Positions 29,263 to 38,833 of a stretch of 64,000 nt of DNA are shown here, in pieces. The stretch's first letter is position 1, and each line of letters opens with the position of its first letter. Under the pieces are notes generated by a model. The model saw only the letters and a program-made list of their open reading frames with translations, ran no database searches and was not told the DNA's origin. Both the position numbers and the translations under genes were made by a program. The DNA comes from Rhodoferax sp. Its GTDB lineage: Bacteria > Pseudomonadota > Gammaproteobacteria > Burkholderiales > Burkholderiaceae_C. The DNA lies in assembly GCA_030682475.1 (NCBI GenBank), contig JAUXOA010000074.1, positions 27,430-91,429 on the forward strand, given 5' to 3'.

Positions 29263-30375
29263 ATGCAACCGATACAGCTTTTTGACCCAGCGTCTGCCAC
29301 CTACACCTACGTTTTGTTTGACGAGGCAAGCCGTGATGCCCTCATCATCGACCCGGTGGATGTGCAACTCGAGCGCGATCTGGCCGCGCTGCGCCAGTAC
29401 GGACTGAGACTGCTCTGGACCGTGGAAACCCATGCCCACGCCGACCACATCACCAGCGCCGGACAACTCGCCGAGCTGGCCGGCGCCAAAACCGCTGCAC
29501 CAGCGGGCTGCGGCATCAACACGGCAGCGATGCAACTGAAAGACGGCGACACCCTGAGTTTTGGCGACGAGCAGATCCGGGCGCTGCACACACCAGGACA
29601 CACGGCGGGAAGCATGAGCTTTTTATGGCGCGATCACGTTTTTACCGGTGACACACTGTTGATTAATGGCTGTGGCCGCACCGACTTTCAGTCCGGCAGT
29701 GCCGGGGCGCTGTACCACAGCCTGACCCAGGTTCTGTTTGCCCTGCCCACTACCACCACGGTCTGGCCGGGGCATGACTACCAGGGGCGCAGCCATTCGA
29801 CCATCGGCGCCGAGAAGGCCGGCAACGCCCGCGTGGCGGGCAAGACGTTGGCCGAGTTCACCGCCATCATGGCGGCGCTGCATTTGCCCAAACCCAGGCG
29901 CATTGACGAAGCGCTGCCGGCCAATCTCAGCTCAGGGCTGCGGCAAGACGCGGGTGGCGCGGCGCTATTGAGCGCGCGTCCGGCGCAGGGTTATGCTGGC
30001 GATGTATCGCCCCAGTTGGCCTGCCAATGGTGGCAGGCGGGCGAGGCGGTGCTGGTTGATGTTCGAAGCGACGCCGAGCGTGAATGGGTCGGTTTTGTGC
30101 CGGACGCAGTCCCGCTGGCGTGGAAGCAGTGGCCAGGCATGGTCATGAATGCCAGCTTTGACGAGGGCCTCAAGGCGGCGGTGCCGACCGGCAGAAAAGT
30201 TGTTTTGTTTTGCCGCAGCGGCGGGCGCTCCATCGCTGCCGCCCGACGCGCCACCGAGTTGGGGCTGGAGGCCTACAACGTCCTCGAAGGCTTTGAAGGC
30301 GATCCGGATGAGCACGCGCAGCGCGGGCGCAAAGGCGGCTGGCGCTATCACGGCCTGCCCTGGCGCCAGGGCTGA
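29263..30375 (+). CDS. MBL-fold hydrolase-rhodanese fusion (persulfide dioxygenase-like)
   Basis: 370 residues. Residues 1-about 230 are a metallo-beta-lactamase domain with ETHAHADHITSA, TPGHTAGSMSFL, FTGDTLL and WPGHDY, matching the ETHE1/glyoxalase II group. Residues about 255-370 are a rhodanese domain with active-site loop LFCRSGGRS carrying the catalytic Cys. Such fusions couple glutathione persulfide oxidation to sulfur transfer in sulfide detoxification. The start is the ATG at 29263. It is divergent from the TRAP genes. Confidence 0.9.
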   Translation: MQPIQLFDPASATYTYVLFDEASRDALIIDPVDVQLERDLAALRQYGLRLLWTVETHAHADHITSAGQLAELAGAKTAAPAGCGINTAAMQLKDGDTLSFGDEQIRALHTPGHTAGSMSFLWRDHVFTGDTLLINGCGRTDFQSGSAGALYHSLTQVLFALPTTTTVWPGHDYQGRSHSTIGAEKAGNARVAGKTLAEFTAIMAALHLPKPRRIDEALPANLSSGLRQDAGGAALLSARPAQGYAGDVSPQLACQWWQAGEAVLVDVRSDAEREWVGFVPDAVPLAWKQWPGMVMNASFDEGLKAAVPTGRKVVLFCRSGGRSIAAARRATELGLEAYNVLEGFEGDPDEHAQRGRKGGWRYHGLPWRQG

Positions 30376-30542
30376 TTCCCTTTTTACTTCAATGCGATAT
30401 GTCGTTGCACCGCCTTGCCCTCCTGTGCGTCGAAAGACGCTAGAGGACACGCTGAAGCACTGTCTGCGGCGTTGCGCCTAATCTCACATCGAATTAAAAA
30501 TGGAATTTCTCAAATTGTGGGATGTTTGATGATAATGATGCC

Positions 30543-31310
30543 ATGACATTCTTGGCAATTGACGTTGGCAACACCCGCCTGAAGTGGGCTCTTTACCAAA
30601 CACCCCACCGCCAAGCGCCCCTGCTGGCGCATGGCGCCGAGTTCCTGGAAAACATTGACAAGCTGGCGGAGGGTGCGTGGGCCACCCTGACCCCTCCAGA
30701 CCAGATGCTGGGTTGTATTGTTGCCGGCGACGCCGTCAAACGCCGGGTCCAGGAGCAAATGGAGATTTGGGATGTGGCCCCCCAATGGGTGGTCTCCAGT
30801 ACGGCAGAAGCCGGCCTGACCAATGGCTACGACTTTCCCGCGCGTTTGGGTGCTGACCGCTGGGTGGCGATGATCGGCGCCTGGCACCGCGCGCTGGCCC
30901 AGGGCCCGGCGCGGCCGATGGTCGTCGTCATGGTGGGAACCGCCGTGACGGTGGAGGCGATCGATGCCAGCGGCAAATTTTTGGGCGGCTTGATCCTGCC
31001 CGGCCACGGCATCATGCTGCGCGCCCTGGAATCAGGCACCGCCGGGCTGCACGTGCCGACCGGCGAGGTACGCGAGTTCCCCACCAACACCAGTGACGCC
31101 CTCACCAGCGGCGGCACCTATGCCATTGCTGGCGCCGTGGAGCGCATGGTGCAGCACGTGCGGGCCCACTGCGGTGCCGAGCCCCAATGCATCATGACCG
31201 GCGGCGCCGGCTGGAAGATGGCCCCCAGCATGTCGGTGCCGTTCGAACTGGTGGACAACCTGATTTTTGACGGCTTGCTGGAGATGGCGGCGCGCCGCGT
31301 TGGCGCTTGA
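30543..31310 (+). CDS. coaX: Type III pantothenate kinase
   Basis: 255 residues from [18 protein letters not shown], the ASKHA phosphate-binding start of Coa[14 protein letters not shown] and [16 protein letters not shown] are further family motifs. It phosphorylates pantothenate, the first step of coenzyme A synthesis. An ATG 21 bp upstream (30522) is in frame and possible. The gene ends 1 bp before the convergent amidohydrolase. No birA is adjacent. Confidence 0.94.
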   Translation: MTFLAIDVGNTRLKWALYQTPHRQAPLLAHGAEFLENIDKLAEGAWATLTPPDQMLGCIVAGDAVKRRVQEQMEIWDVAPQWVVSSTAEAGLTNGYDFPARLGADRWVAMIGAWHRALAQGPARPMVVVMVGTAVTVEAIDASGKFLGGLILPGHGIMLRALESGTAGLHVPTGEVREFPTNTSDALTSGGTYAIAGAVERMVQHVRAHCGAEPQCIMTGGAGWKMAPSMSVPFELVDNLIFDGLLEMAARRVGA

Positions 31311-31311
31311 C

Positions 31312-32505
31312 TCAGGCAGCGGGTTTGAGCCATGCCTCGGCCAGGCGCACCCAATAGGTGGCGCCCAGCGGAATCAGATCATCATTGAAGTCGTAACTGG
31401 GGTTGTGCAGCGTGCAGGGGCCGCCCCCGTGTCCGATGTCCCGATGTGCACCCTCGCCATTGCCGATGAAACTGTAGCAACCGGGTTTGGCCAGCAGCAT
31501 GTAGGAGAAATCTTCCGCCCCCATGGTCGGCTCCTGCACCAGAACATTGTCTTCCCCGACGATGCTGGCCATCACTTTGCGCGCAAACCCGGCTTCTTTG
31601 GCGCTGTTGATGGTGGGCGGGTAGTTGCGGACAAACTCAAACTCACACTGCATGTCAAACGCGGCACAGGTGTGCTCGGCAATCTGTTTCATCCGTTGCT
31701 CGATCAGGTCCAGCACCTCAATGCTGAAGGTGCGTACCGTGCCCTGCAACTCACAGCTGTTGGGGATGACATTGGTGGCCTCACCGGCGTGGATCATGGT
31801 GACTGAAATCACCCCGGCATCAATCGGCTTTTTGTTGCGGCTGATGATGGTCTGAAAGGCCTGCACCATCTGGCAGGCCACCGGCACCGGGTCCAGACCG
31901 GTATGTGGTAAGGCCGCATGACCACCTTTACCGTGAATCGTGATTTTGAACTCATTGCTAGAGGCCATGACCGGCCCCGGACTGATGGCAAATTTACCTA
32001 CGTCAGAGCCGGGCCAGTTGTGCATGCCAAACACCGCCTCCACCGGAAATTTTTCAAATAAACCGTCCTTCATCATCTCGCGCGCGCCGCCCCCACCTTC
32101 CTCGGCGGGCTGGAAAATAAGGTACACCGTGCCATCAAAATTCCGGTGCCTGGAAAAATGCTGGGCGGCGGCCAACAGCATGGCGGTGTGCCCATCATGA
32201 CCGCAGGCATGCATCTTGCCCGGGTGCTGGCTGGTGTGGCTAAAGGTGTTGAACTCTTGCATGGGCAACGCATCCATGTCCGCCCGCAAGCCAATGGCGC
32301 GCCCGGAACTGCCGTTCTTGACGATGCCCACCACCCCGGTGGTGCCCATACCCCGATGAATCGGGATACCCCACTCGGTGAGCTTTTGCGCCACCACGTC
32401 GGCGGTGCGGGCCTCTTCAAAACACAACTCGGGGTGGGCGTGAATATCCCGACGAATGGTGGCAATAGCCGCCGCCTGGGTCACGATTGAATCAATAACT
32501 TTCAT
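31312..32505 (-). CDS. M20 family amidohydrolase (hippurate hydrolase-like)
   Basis: 397 residues. The zinc-site motifs are RADMDALPM, HACGHDGHTAMLL and FQPAEEGGGGAREMM, with a dimerisation domain containing HGKGGHAALPH and a late MGAEDFSYML. This is the M20D group (HipO/AbgB/IAA-amino acid hydrolases), which cleaves N-acyl amino acids. It is cytoplasmic, with no signal peptide. The substrate cannot be told. The start is supported by GGAGCTA upstream. Confidence 0.93.
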   Translation of the reverse strand: MKVIDSIVTQAAAIATIRRDIHAHPELCFEEARTADVVAQKLTEWGIPIHRGMGTTGVVGIVKNGSSGRAIGLRADMDALPMQEFNTFSHTSQHPGKMHACGHDGHTAMLLAAAQHFSRHRNFDGTVYLIFQPAEEGGGGAREMMKDGLFEKFPVEAVFGMHNWPGSDVGKFAISPGPVMASSNEFKITIHGKGGHAALPHTGLDPVPVACQMVQAFQTIISRNKKPIDAGVISVTMIHAGEATNVIPNSCELQGTVRTFSIEVLDLIEQRMKQIAEHTCAAFDMQCEFEFVRNYPPTINSAKEAGFARKVMASIVGEDNVLVQEPTMGAEDFSYMLLAKPGCYSFIGNGEGAHRDIGHGGGPCTLHNPSYDFNDDLIPLGATYWVRLAEAWLKPAA

Positions 32506-32633
32506 AGTAGCTCCTATTCCCCTGAGTCTATAGACAAGTGCACGATGGTGGAATCGGTGGGGGCATTGGCCGTTTGCCGGGCATCTTCGCGCTCGATCGA
32601 CACAATACGCTTTATGCTAAAATCCGAAACTTC

Positions 32634-32710
32634 GCGGCTGTAGCTCAGTTGGATAGAGTACTTGGCTACGAACCAAGGGGTCGTGGGTTCAATTCCTGCC
32701 AGCCGCACCA
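32634..32710 (+). tRNA. tRNA-Arg (ACG)
   Basis: 77 nt including encoded CCA. Acceptor arms GCGGCTG/CAGCCGC, anticodon stem CTTGG/CCAAG with loop CTACGAA giving anticodon ACG, and TTCAATT in the T arm. A TGCTAAAAT extended -10-like sequence lies just upstream. Confidence 0.97.
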
Positions 32711-32719
32711 GTAAAGACT

Positions 32720-32755
32720 AGGACTTACAACTCAAAAAGTTGTAAGTCCTTTTTC
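32720..32755 (+). terminator. Terminator after tRNA-Arg
   Basis: A perfect 13-bp stem AGGACTTACAACT/AGTTGTAAGTCCT with a 5-nt loop and a T run, 10 bp after the tRNA. Confidence 0.93.
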
Positions 32756-32804
32756 TTGTGTGACGTCAAGGATGCATGCTCGTGAGCTATTCGGCGAAAT
32801 CGTA

Positions 32805-33365
32805 ATGAACAAGGCTTTCACCAAAGAATCTGATGATGCGGACGATGATGATCCGCAATTGCCTGCGCTGCCGTCTGGTGGAAAAAATTACATCACGCCG
32901 CAAGGTTATGCCCGCATTCGTGCCGAACTGTTGGACTTGATTGATAACGAGCGGCCCAAAGTGGTGGAGATCGTTCATTGGGCGGCCAGTAACGGGGATC
33001 GCTCTGAAAATGGTGACTACATTTATGGCAAGAAACGCTTGCGCGAGATTGACCGACGGATCTGGTTTTTGACAAAACGCCTTGAAATCGCGGAGGTCAT
33101 AGATCCCGCAATTCACCATGGCAGTGAGCAGATTTTCTTTGGTGCGACCGTCAGCTACGTTGACGGCTTTGGCGTGCAGCGAATGGTCACCATTCTGGGA
33201 ATCGATGAGGCAGATAGTTCAAAAGCACAGGTCAGTTGGGTCTCGCCCATCGCCAGAACGCTGCTGAAAGCCCACAGCGGGGATCTGCTGCAGCTTGTAA
33301 CACCGGCCGGCATGGTGGAGATAGAGGTCCTCAGCGTTCAGTATCCGGTGCCGGGCCGCAACTGA
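32805..33365 (+). CDS. greB: Transcription elongation factor GreB
   Basis: 186 residues from MNKAFTKESDDADDDD. The N-terminal coiled coil (YITPQGYARIRAELLDLI ... WAASNGDRSENGDYIYGKKRLREID) carries the acidic tip that stimulates RNA cleavage. The C-terminal FKBP-like domain ends with VSPIARTLLKAHSGD. It rescues backtracked RNA polymerase. In-frame starts at GTG 32760 and ATG 32772 exist but give unconserved N-termini. It is convergent with spoT, the stop codons being 1 bp apart. Confidence 0.93.
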   Translation: MNKAFTKESDDADDDDPQLPALPSGGKNYITPQGYARIRAELLDLIDNERPKVVEIVHWAASNGDRSENGDYIYGKKRLREIDRRIWFLTKRLEIAEVIDPAIHHGSEQIFFGATVSYVDGFGVQRMVTILGIDEADSSKAQVSWVSPIARTLLKAHSGDLLQLVTPAGMVEIEVLSVQYPVPGRN

Positions 33366-33366
33366 T

Positions 33367-35646
33367 CTACTGGGTGATTTTGACCCGTTGCGCCTTGAGC
33401 ACGGACGGCGTTCTTCTGAGATTGCGCAGTGCAGTCTCCAACTGACTGCGGTCACGCACGGCAATGACAAAACGCAAATCAGTGGCATCCTGCGCGGCTT
33501 CATCTCCCATGTCGATGTGTGTGATGTCAGCCTCGGCGCCCGTCAACGCGGCCGCCACGCGGGCCAACACGCCCTTGCCATTGGTGACCGTCACCAATAC
33601 CTCGGTCTCGAAAGTGCGAATCGGTTCATCAGACCACTCGACGCCGATAAACCGCTCACTGTCCTTGTGCTTGAGTTTCCTGGCAACGGCGCAATCGTCT
33701 GCGTGCACGATCAAACCTTCGCCGCGTCCCAGGTAGCCCACAATGCCGTCACCCGGAATCGGTCTGCAGCATGGTGCATACCGGACGGATGCATTTTCGC
33801 CTCCATCCAGCACCACGCCGCCTTGAGACACCGCCTCGTTCGCGGTGTAACGTTCACGCGTGAGCAGTAAGGCGTCCGGCTTTTCGCCGCCGTCCGTCAG
33901 CAGGGTTAACAAGCGCTTGGCGACGATGCTGGCAATGCGTTTGCCCAAGCCAATATCCGTTAAAAGTTCGGATATGCTTTTGTTGCCGCTAAAACGCAGT
34001 AACTTCTCCCAAACTAACTCATTTACACCTTTTTCATCCGGCAGTTTTTCAATGCCTTCGGCTCGCAGTGCCTGTTCAAGCATCTTCTCGCCCAAGCCCT
34101 GCGAATCTGCCTGTCCCAGCGTTTTGAGGTGTTGGCGAATTTTTGAGCGCGCGCGCGCGGTTCGCACAAAACTCAGCCAGGCCGGGTTGGGTGTGGATAC
34201 CGGTGCGGTCACGATTTCAATGATGTCGCCATTTTTGAGCTCGGTGCGCAATGGCACTTGTTCGCCATTGATCCTCGCCGCCAGGGTCCGGTCCCCGATG
34301 TTGCTATGGATTGCGTAGGCAAAGTCCACCACCGTAGCCCCTCTTGGTAGCGCCATGATCTGGCTTTTCGGCGTAAAAACATACACCGCATCCGGAAATA
34401 AATCGACCTTGACGTGGTCCCAAAATTCGGCGGCATCCCGCGTTTCATCCTGAATGTCCAGCAGTGACTGCAACCACTTGGACCCGAGCCGGTCGCCGTT
34501 GCTGGTTTCTTGTGGGTTGTTGACTTTGTACAGCCAGTGCGCGGCGACACCGGACTCGGCAACGATGTGCATGGCTTCGGTACGCACCTGGAATTCCACA
34601 TTGACGCCGGAGGGGCCGACCAGGGTGGTGTGAAGCGACTGATAACCATTAATCTTGCCAATGGCAATGTGGTCCTTGAACTTTCCCGGTACCGGTTTGT
34701 AGAGTTGGTGCAGGGTGCCCAGCGCGGTGTAGCAGTCAGTCACCGTAGGTGCCAGGACCCGGAAGCCATAAATATCGGTCACCTGGGCAAAGCTCAGGTG
34801 TTTTTCATCCATCTTCTTGTAAATCGAGTACAAGGTTTTTTCCCGTCCCGCGATCCTCACCTGCATGCCACTGTTGGCGAATGTGGTCTCCACTTCGTGT
34901 TGCACTTTTTGAATCAGGTCCCGTCGGCGACTGCGCGCTTTCTCCACTGCTTTGGACAAAATGGCGTAACGCCAGGGCCGCAAATGGCAAAAGGCAAGGT
35001 TCTGGAGTTCACGGTAAGTCTGGTTCAATCCCAGACGGTGTGCGATAGGGGCGTAGATGTCCAGCGTTTCGGAGGCGATGCGTGCCCATTTTTCGCGCGG
35101 CGCGTCTGACAGCGTGCGCATGTTGTGGGTTCGATCGGCCAATTTGATCAGGATGACGCGCACGTCCCTTGCCATCGCCAACAGCATCTTCCGAAACGAC
35201 TCCGCCTGGTTTTCCTCCCGGGTATTGAAGTGCAATTTGTCGAGCTTGGTCAGGCCGTCCACCAGCTCGGCCACAGGGGAGCCAAAGCGCTCGATCAGCT
35301 CAATTTTCGTGACACCGCAGTCTTCCAGAGCATCATGAAGAAGGGCTGCCATGAGCGCCTGGGCATCAAGTTTCCACTCTGCGCACTGGGCTGCAACGGC
35401 AATCGGGTGGGTGATGTAGGGCTCGCCGCTGTTGCGGATTTGCCCCAAATGGGCCTCATCCGCAAACCGGTAGGCCAGGCGAACCTGCTCCAGATCGGGC
35501 GCTGACAGGTAGTCGAGTTTGGCCGTCAGGCTGGCGAAGCTGGCCGCTGCCGCGTTGGCCACGGCCGGATTTGGCGTCGTCGTCGCGTGACGATTCACAC
35601 CGGAGGCCGGGGTCTTGCTGGAGGATGGCTTGAGGACTGTACTCAC
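33367..35646 (-). CDS. spoT: Bifunctional (p)ppGpp synthetase/hydrolase SpoT
   Basis: 759 residues with a GTG start. The HD hydrolase domain is intact (YITHPIAVAAQCAEW, ALLHDALEDCGV, KLADRTHNMRTL). The synthetase domain has VTDIYGFRVLAPTVTDCY and NGYQSLHTTLVGPSG. TGS (DAVYVFTPKSQIMALPRGATVVDFAY) and C-terminal ACT domains follow. An intact HD marks it as the SpoT/Rel bifunctional type, not monofunctional RelA. It controls the stringent alarmone. It lies downstream of gmk-rpoZ, the standard order, but a REP-A array now separates it from rpoZ. Confidence 0.95.
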   Translation of the reverse strand: MSTVLKPSSSKTPASGVNRHATTTPNPAVANAAAASFASLTAKLDYLSAPDLEQVRLAYRFADEAHLGQIRNSGEPYITHPIAVAAQCAEWKLDAQALMAALLHDALEDCGVTKIELIERFGSPVAELVDGLTKLDKLHFNTREENQAESFRKMLLAMARDVRVILIKLADRTHNMRTLSDAPREKWARIASETLDIYAPIAHRLGLNQTYRELQNLAFCHLRPWRYAILSKAVEKARSRRRDLIQKVQHEVETTFANSGMQVRIAGREKTLYSIYKKMDEKHLSFAQVTDIYGFRVLAPTVTDCYTALGTLHQLYKPVPGKFKDHIAIGKINGYQSLHTTLVGPSGVNVEFQVRTEAMHIVAESGVAAHWLYKVNNPQETSNGDRLGSKWLQSLLDIQDETRDAAEFWDHVKVDLFPDAVYVFTPKSQIMALPRGATVVDFAYAIHSNIGDRTLAARINGEQVPLRTELKNGDIIEIVTAPVSTPNPAWLSFVRTARARSKIRQHLKTLGQADSQGLGEKMLEQALRAEGIEKLPDEKGVNELVWEKLLRFSGNKSISELLTDIGLGKRIASIVAKRLLTLLTDGGEKPDALLLTRERYTANEAVSQGGVVLDGGENASVRYAPCCRPIPGDGIVGYLGRGEGLIVHADDCAVARKLKHKDSERFIGVEWSDEPIRTFETEVLVTVTNGKGVLARVAAALTGAEADITHIDMGDEAAQDATDLRFVIAVRDRSQLETALRNLRRTPSVLKAQRVKITQ

Positions 35647-35742
35647 CCCTCAAATATAGCGCGCAGACGACGGTTTGCCGCGCACCAACAAAAAAGCACC
35701 GCGAACGGTGCTTTTGAAAGACGGAAACCAACAGCCGACAAT

Positions 35743-35940
35743 CAGTTGGGGACAGAGCTGGCAGACAACCAACATCCCGTTTCAAGTTGAGGACAGAGCT
35801 GGCAAACAGCCAACATCCGACGAACGGTTGAGGACAGAGCTTGTTCGCTGCGCGTAACTGCGGTCTGTCCCGCAAACTTTTCGGTCTCGGTCTGTCCCAC
35901 AATCTGTTCGGCTTGTAGCTGCGGTCTGTCCCGCAAGGTT
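35743..35940. repeat. REP-A array between rpoZ and spoT
   Basis: At least three left halves (CAGTTGGGGACAGAGC, AGTTGAGGACAGAGC, GGTTGAGGACAGAGC) and three right halves (GCGGTCTGTCCCGCAA, CGGTCTGTCCCACAA, GCGGTCTGTCCCGCAAGG) are packed in about 200 bp. The array ends at the rpoZ stop. It replaces what is usually a short intergenic gap. Confidence 0.85.
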
Positions 35941-36142
35941 AAAGAGGCACTTTTTTAAGCATTTCCAGGCCAATCTTGCCGGCTGCGATTTCGCGCAGGG
36001 CGGTGACGGCGGGCTTGTTCTTACTTTCAACCTTGGGCGCGTGGCCTTGGCTCAGCATACGTGCGCGGTAGGTTGCAGTCAACACCAACTGGAAGCGATT
36101 GGGGATCTGCAAAAGGCAGTCTTCGACGGTAATACGGGCCAT
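35939..36142 (-). CDS. rpoZ: RNA polymerase subunit omega
   Basis: 67 residues from [20 protein letters not shown], the invariant omega start. RATYRAR-like [12 protein letters not shown] and [16 protein letters not shown] follow. A GGAGAAT site precedes the ATG; the longer frame to 36172 overlaps the gmk stop and is not supported. It aids assembly of RNA polymerase and is part of a ppGpp site in proteobacteria, fitting its place beside spoT. Confidence 0.95.
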   Translation of the reverse strand: MARITVEDCLLQIPNRFQLVLTATYRARMLSQGHAPKVESKNKPAVTALREIAAGKIGLEMLKKVPL

Positions 36143-36171
36143 GAAATTCTCCGAAAGACCAGGGAAATGCA

Positions 36172-36792
36172 CTAGGGAATGTGCAGTGCTTTGAACGTTT
36201 CAGCCCTGGCGCGACGCTGCGCCGAGAACTTGAGTCGTTGGGAGTGAACAATCGCCTTGAGGTCAAAAAGCGCCCGGTCAAACAACTCGTTGATTATAAC
36301 GAAGTCGAATTGGTGGACCTGCGCGACCTCGATAGCCGCGTTTTTGAGCCGCAATTCGATCACTTCGGGGGCATCTTCACCGCGGCGCTCCAGTCGGGCG
36401 CGCAACTCTTCCCAACTGGGCGGCAAGATGAAGATGCTGATGGCATTGGCAAAAATGCTCTTGATCTGGATGGCCCCCTGGAAATCGATTTCAAGAATCA
36501 CATCTGCACCCTGGGCCATCCGCTCTTCAATCGCTTTTTTGGAGGTGCCGTAGCGGTACTTGTGCACATGGGCCCATTCCACGAAGGCATCGGCTTGAAC
36601 CATGGCATCGAATTCAGATTCAGACACGAAGAAATACTCGCGTCCGTGTTTTTCCTGCCCTCTGGGCGCGCGTGTCGTGTGAGAAACCGAGGGTTGTACG
36701 TGCGAGTCAAGTTCGAGCAAGGCCTTGGCCAGGCTGGATTTGCCAGCCCCGCTCGGGGCCGCGACGACGAACAAATTTCCGGGATAGTCCAT
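36172..36792 (-). CDS. gmk: Guanylate kinase
   Basis: 206 residues with P-loop [14 protein letters not shown], then [21 protein letters not shown] (GMP-binding) and [11 protein letters not shown]. It converts GMP and ATP to GDP and ADP. It is followed by rpoZ after 29 bp, the conserved gmk-rpoZ-spoT order, and preceded by the yicC-type gene after 38 bp. Confidence 0.96.
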   Translation of the reverse strand: MDYPGNLFVVAAPSGAGKSSLAKALLELDSHVQPSVSHTTRAPRGQEKHGREYFFVSESEFDAMVQADAFVEWAHVHKYRYGTSKKAIEERMAQGADVILEIDFQGAIQIKSIFANAISIFILPPSWEELRARLERRGEDAPEVIELRLKNAAIEVAQVHQFDFVIINELFDRALFDLKAIVHSQRLKFSAQRRARAETFKALHIP

Positions 36793-36830
36793 GAGAGAAG
36801 TGGCTTTTGACGGCAGTTGACAGGGTCACC

Positions 36831-37748
36831 CTATTCTATGTTCTGCACCTGCTCGCGCATTTGCTCGATCAGTACCTTCATGTCCACCGAAATATGGGTC
36901 AATTCCAGTGCCGCTGATTTTGAGCCCATGGTGTTGGCTTCCCGGTGCAGCTCCTGAATCAGAAAATCGAGTCGCTTTCCAATTTCGCCTCCTTTATGGA
37001 TGAGCCTCTCAATCTCATCCAGGTGCGAGTTGAGACGGGTGATTTCCTCAGCGACGTCAATGCGAATCGCAAAAGCAGTGGCTTCTGTAAGGGCCCGATC
37101 CTGTGCCGCCTCCGGCAGAGTGGCGCCTTCAGTCAATGCCATGGCTTCCTGCCAGCGGTCCATGAAGCGCTGGCGCTGCTGCGCTACCAGTTGCGGTACC
37201 AGGGGCACGGCTTGAGCGGCCAGTGCACGAAGCTGGCCGATACGCTTAAGCAGCATGGTGGCCAGCCGGGCGCCCTCACGTTGGCGGGCTGAAAGCAGTT
37301 CTTTCAGGGCTTGTCGGCTGAGCGCAAGAATATCTTCACGCCAGTCACGGGCAGAGACTTGTTCGCTGACGGAAAGACGGATGACGTCAGCCACGCTCAA
37401 GGGCCTGGCATCAGGCAGCCAGGCTTTGACGCTGTCCTGCACGGCGTTGAGCCGCTGCAGCAGTCGGGGCGTCGGGTCTGCAACGGTGCTCTGGGCGCTG
37501 GTTTCAATGGCGGCGCGCACTTCGACCTTGCCCCGTTTGAGCTGTCCGACAACGAGTTCGCGCAGTGCCGGCTCGTATTGCCGGAGCTCTTCGGGCAAAC
37601 GAAACGACAGGTCCAGAAAGCGGCTGTTGACAGACCGGATTTCCAGCCCGAGATGGCTGGCAGGCGCACTTCTGGACTCGGGTTCGGAACTGGAATGGGC
37701 TGTGCTGTGCTGGGCACTGGCATAGCCAGTCATGCTGTAAACTGGCAT
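36831..37748 (-). CDS. YicC/YloC family endoribonuclease
   Basis: 305 residues. The N-terminal SMTGYASAQ and LEIRSVNSRFLDLSFRLPEELR, and the C-terminal RLDFLIQELHREANTMGSKS, are the two YicC signatures. The family is a stress-linked RNase acting with PNPase on small RNAs in E. coli. A Ser-rich stretch of about 20 residues after MTGYASAQ is longer than in typical members. It lies immediately upstream of gmk. Confidence 0.92.
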   Translation of the reverse strand: MPVYSMTGYASAQHSTAHSSSEPESRSAPASHLGLEIRSVNSRFLDLSFRLPEELRQYEPALRELVVGQLKRGKVEVRAAIETSAQSTVADPTPRLLQRLNAVQDSVKAWLPDARPLSVADVIRLSVSEQVSARDWREDILALSRQALKELLSARQREGARLATMLLKRIGQLRALAAQAVPLVPQLVAQQRQRFMDRWQEAMALTEGATLPEAAQDRALTEATAFAIRIDVAEEITRLNSHLDEIERLIHKGGEIGKRLDFLIQELHREANTMGSKSAALELTHISVDMKVLIEQMREQVQNIE

Positions 37749-37825
37749 TTCGACTCTTTGATCAGTGGAATGTGCCTGAGAATAACCCGGTTCAGGCCGA
37801 CCCGACGGGGGCGTGCTCGAAAATT

Positions 37826-38833
37826 ATGGCAAAGCTCAAACCCGCACCGTTACCACCCGACACCATGATTGGTGGTTACCGCGTTGTCCGCAAAGTGGCT
37901 GCTGGCGGATTTGGCGTGGTGTATCTGGCGGTAGATGCAGAAGGTCGGCAGGTAGCGGTCAAGGAGTACCTGCCTGCATCGCTGGCAACGCGTGCGCCGG
38001 GCGAGTTGCTGCCCCAGGTTCAGCCGGAAAAACTGTCCTTGTACCGGCTTGGCCTGAAGAGTTTCTTTGAAGAGGGCCGCGCCCTGGCCCAGATTTCACA
38101 CCCGTCAGTGGTAAGTGTGATGAACTTCTTCCGGGAGAACGAAACGGTTTACATGGTGATGAATTATCTGGAGGGCGCGTCCCTGCAGGAGTTCATCATT
38201 ACGGCGCGGGATATCAAACAGACAAAAGTGTTCAGGGAATCCACGATCCGGTCCCTGTTCGACGAGATCCTGCGTGGTTTGCGAATTGTTCACCAGCACA
38301 AGATGCTGCACCTGGACATCAAGCCGACCAATATCTTCATAACGGATGACAACAAATCGGTGCTGATTGACTTTGGTGCTGCGCGTGAAGTCCTGAGTAA
38401 AGAGGGTAATTTTATCCGTCCGATGTACACCCCTGGCTTTGCCGCGCCAGAAATGTACCGGCGCGACACATCCATGGGGCCCTGGACTGACATTTATGCC
38501 ATCGGAGCCTGTATTTATGCCTGTATGCAGGGGTTTCCACCGAATGAAGCACCACAACGTCTTGAAAATGACCGTATTGCCAACGCACTGGCACGCTTGC
38601 GTGGCGTTTACTCAGACAATCTGATTGAAGTGGTGGAGTGGTGCATGTCGCTTGATCCGCTTTCCCGTCCGCAATCGGTGTTCGCCCTGCAAAAAGAGCT
38701 GAACCGGGAGGGAGAGCGTCGCTATACCAAGCTGAGTGTCAGTGAAAGAGTTCGTCTCCAGTTTGACACGATGGTGTCGGATACCAAAAAGAACGTCCAA
38801 AAAGAGACCGGTGTTGGCGGAAAACCCAAATGA
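37826..38833 (+). CDS. Serine/threonine protein kinase (Hanks type)
   Basis: 335 residues from MAKLKPAPLPPD; a GTG at 37772 is an alternative. The kinase domain shows KVAAGGFGVVYLAVD (Gly loop), VAVKEYL (ATP-binding Lys), LHLDIKPTNIFI (catalytic loop, HLD in place of HRD), VLIDFGAAREV (DFG) and an APE-like AAPEMY. No membrane helix is evident, so it is cytoplasmic. The PP2C gene overlaps its stop by 4 bp, forming a kinase-phosphatase pair. Substrates are unknown; the FHA protein at 4.6-5.2 kb is a candidate reader. Confidence 0.92.
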   Translation: MAKLKPAPLPPDTMIGGYRVVRKVAAGGFGVVYLAVDAEGRQVAVKEYLPASLATRAPGELLPQVQPEKLSLYRLGLKSFFEEGRALAQISHPSVVSVMNFFRENETVYMVMNYLEGASLQEFIITARDIKQTKVFRESTIRSLFDEILRGLRIVHQHKMLHLDIKPTNIFITDDNKSVLIDFGAAREVLSKEGNFIRPMYTPGFAAPEMYRRDTSMGPWTDIYAIGACIYACMQGFPPNEAPQRLENDRIANALARLRGVYSDNLIEVVEWCMSLDPLSRPQSVFALQKELNREGERRYTKLSVSERVRLQFDTMVSDTKKNVQKETGVGGKPK

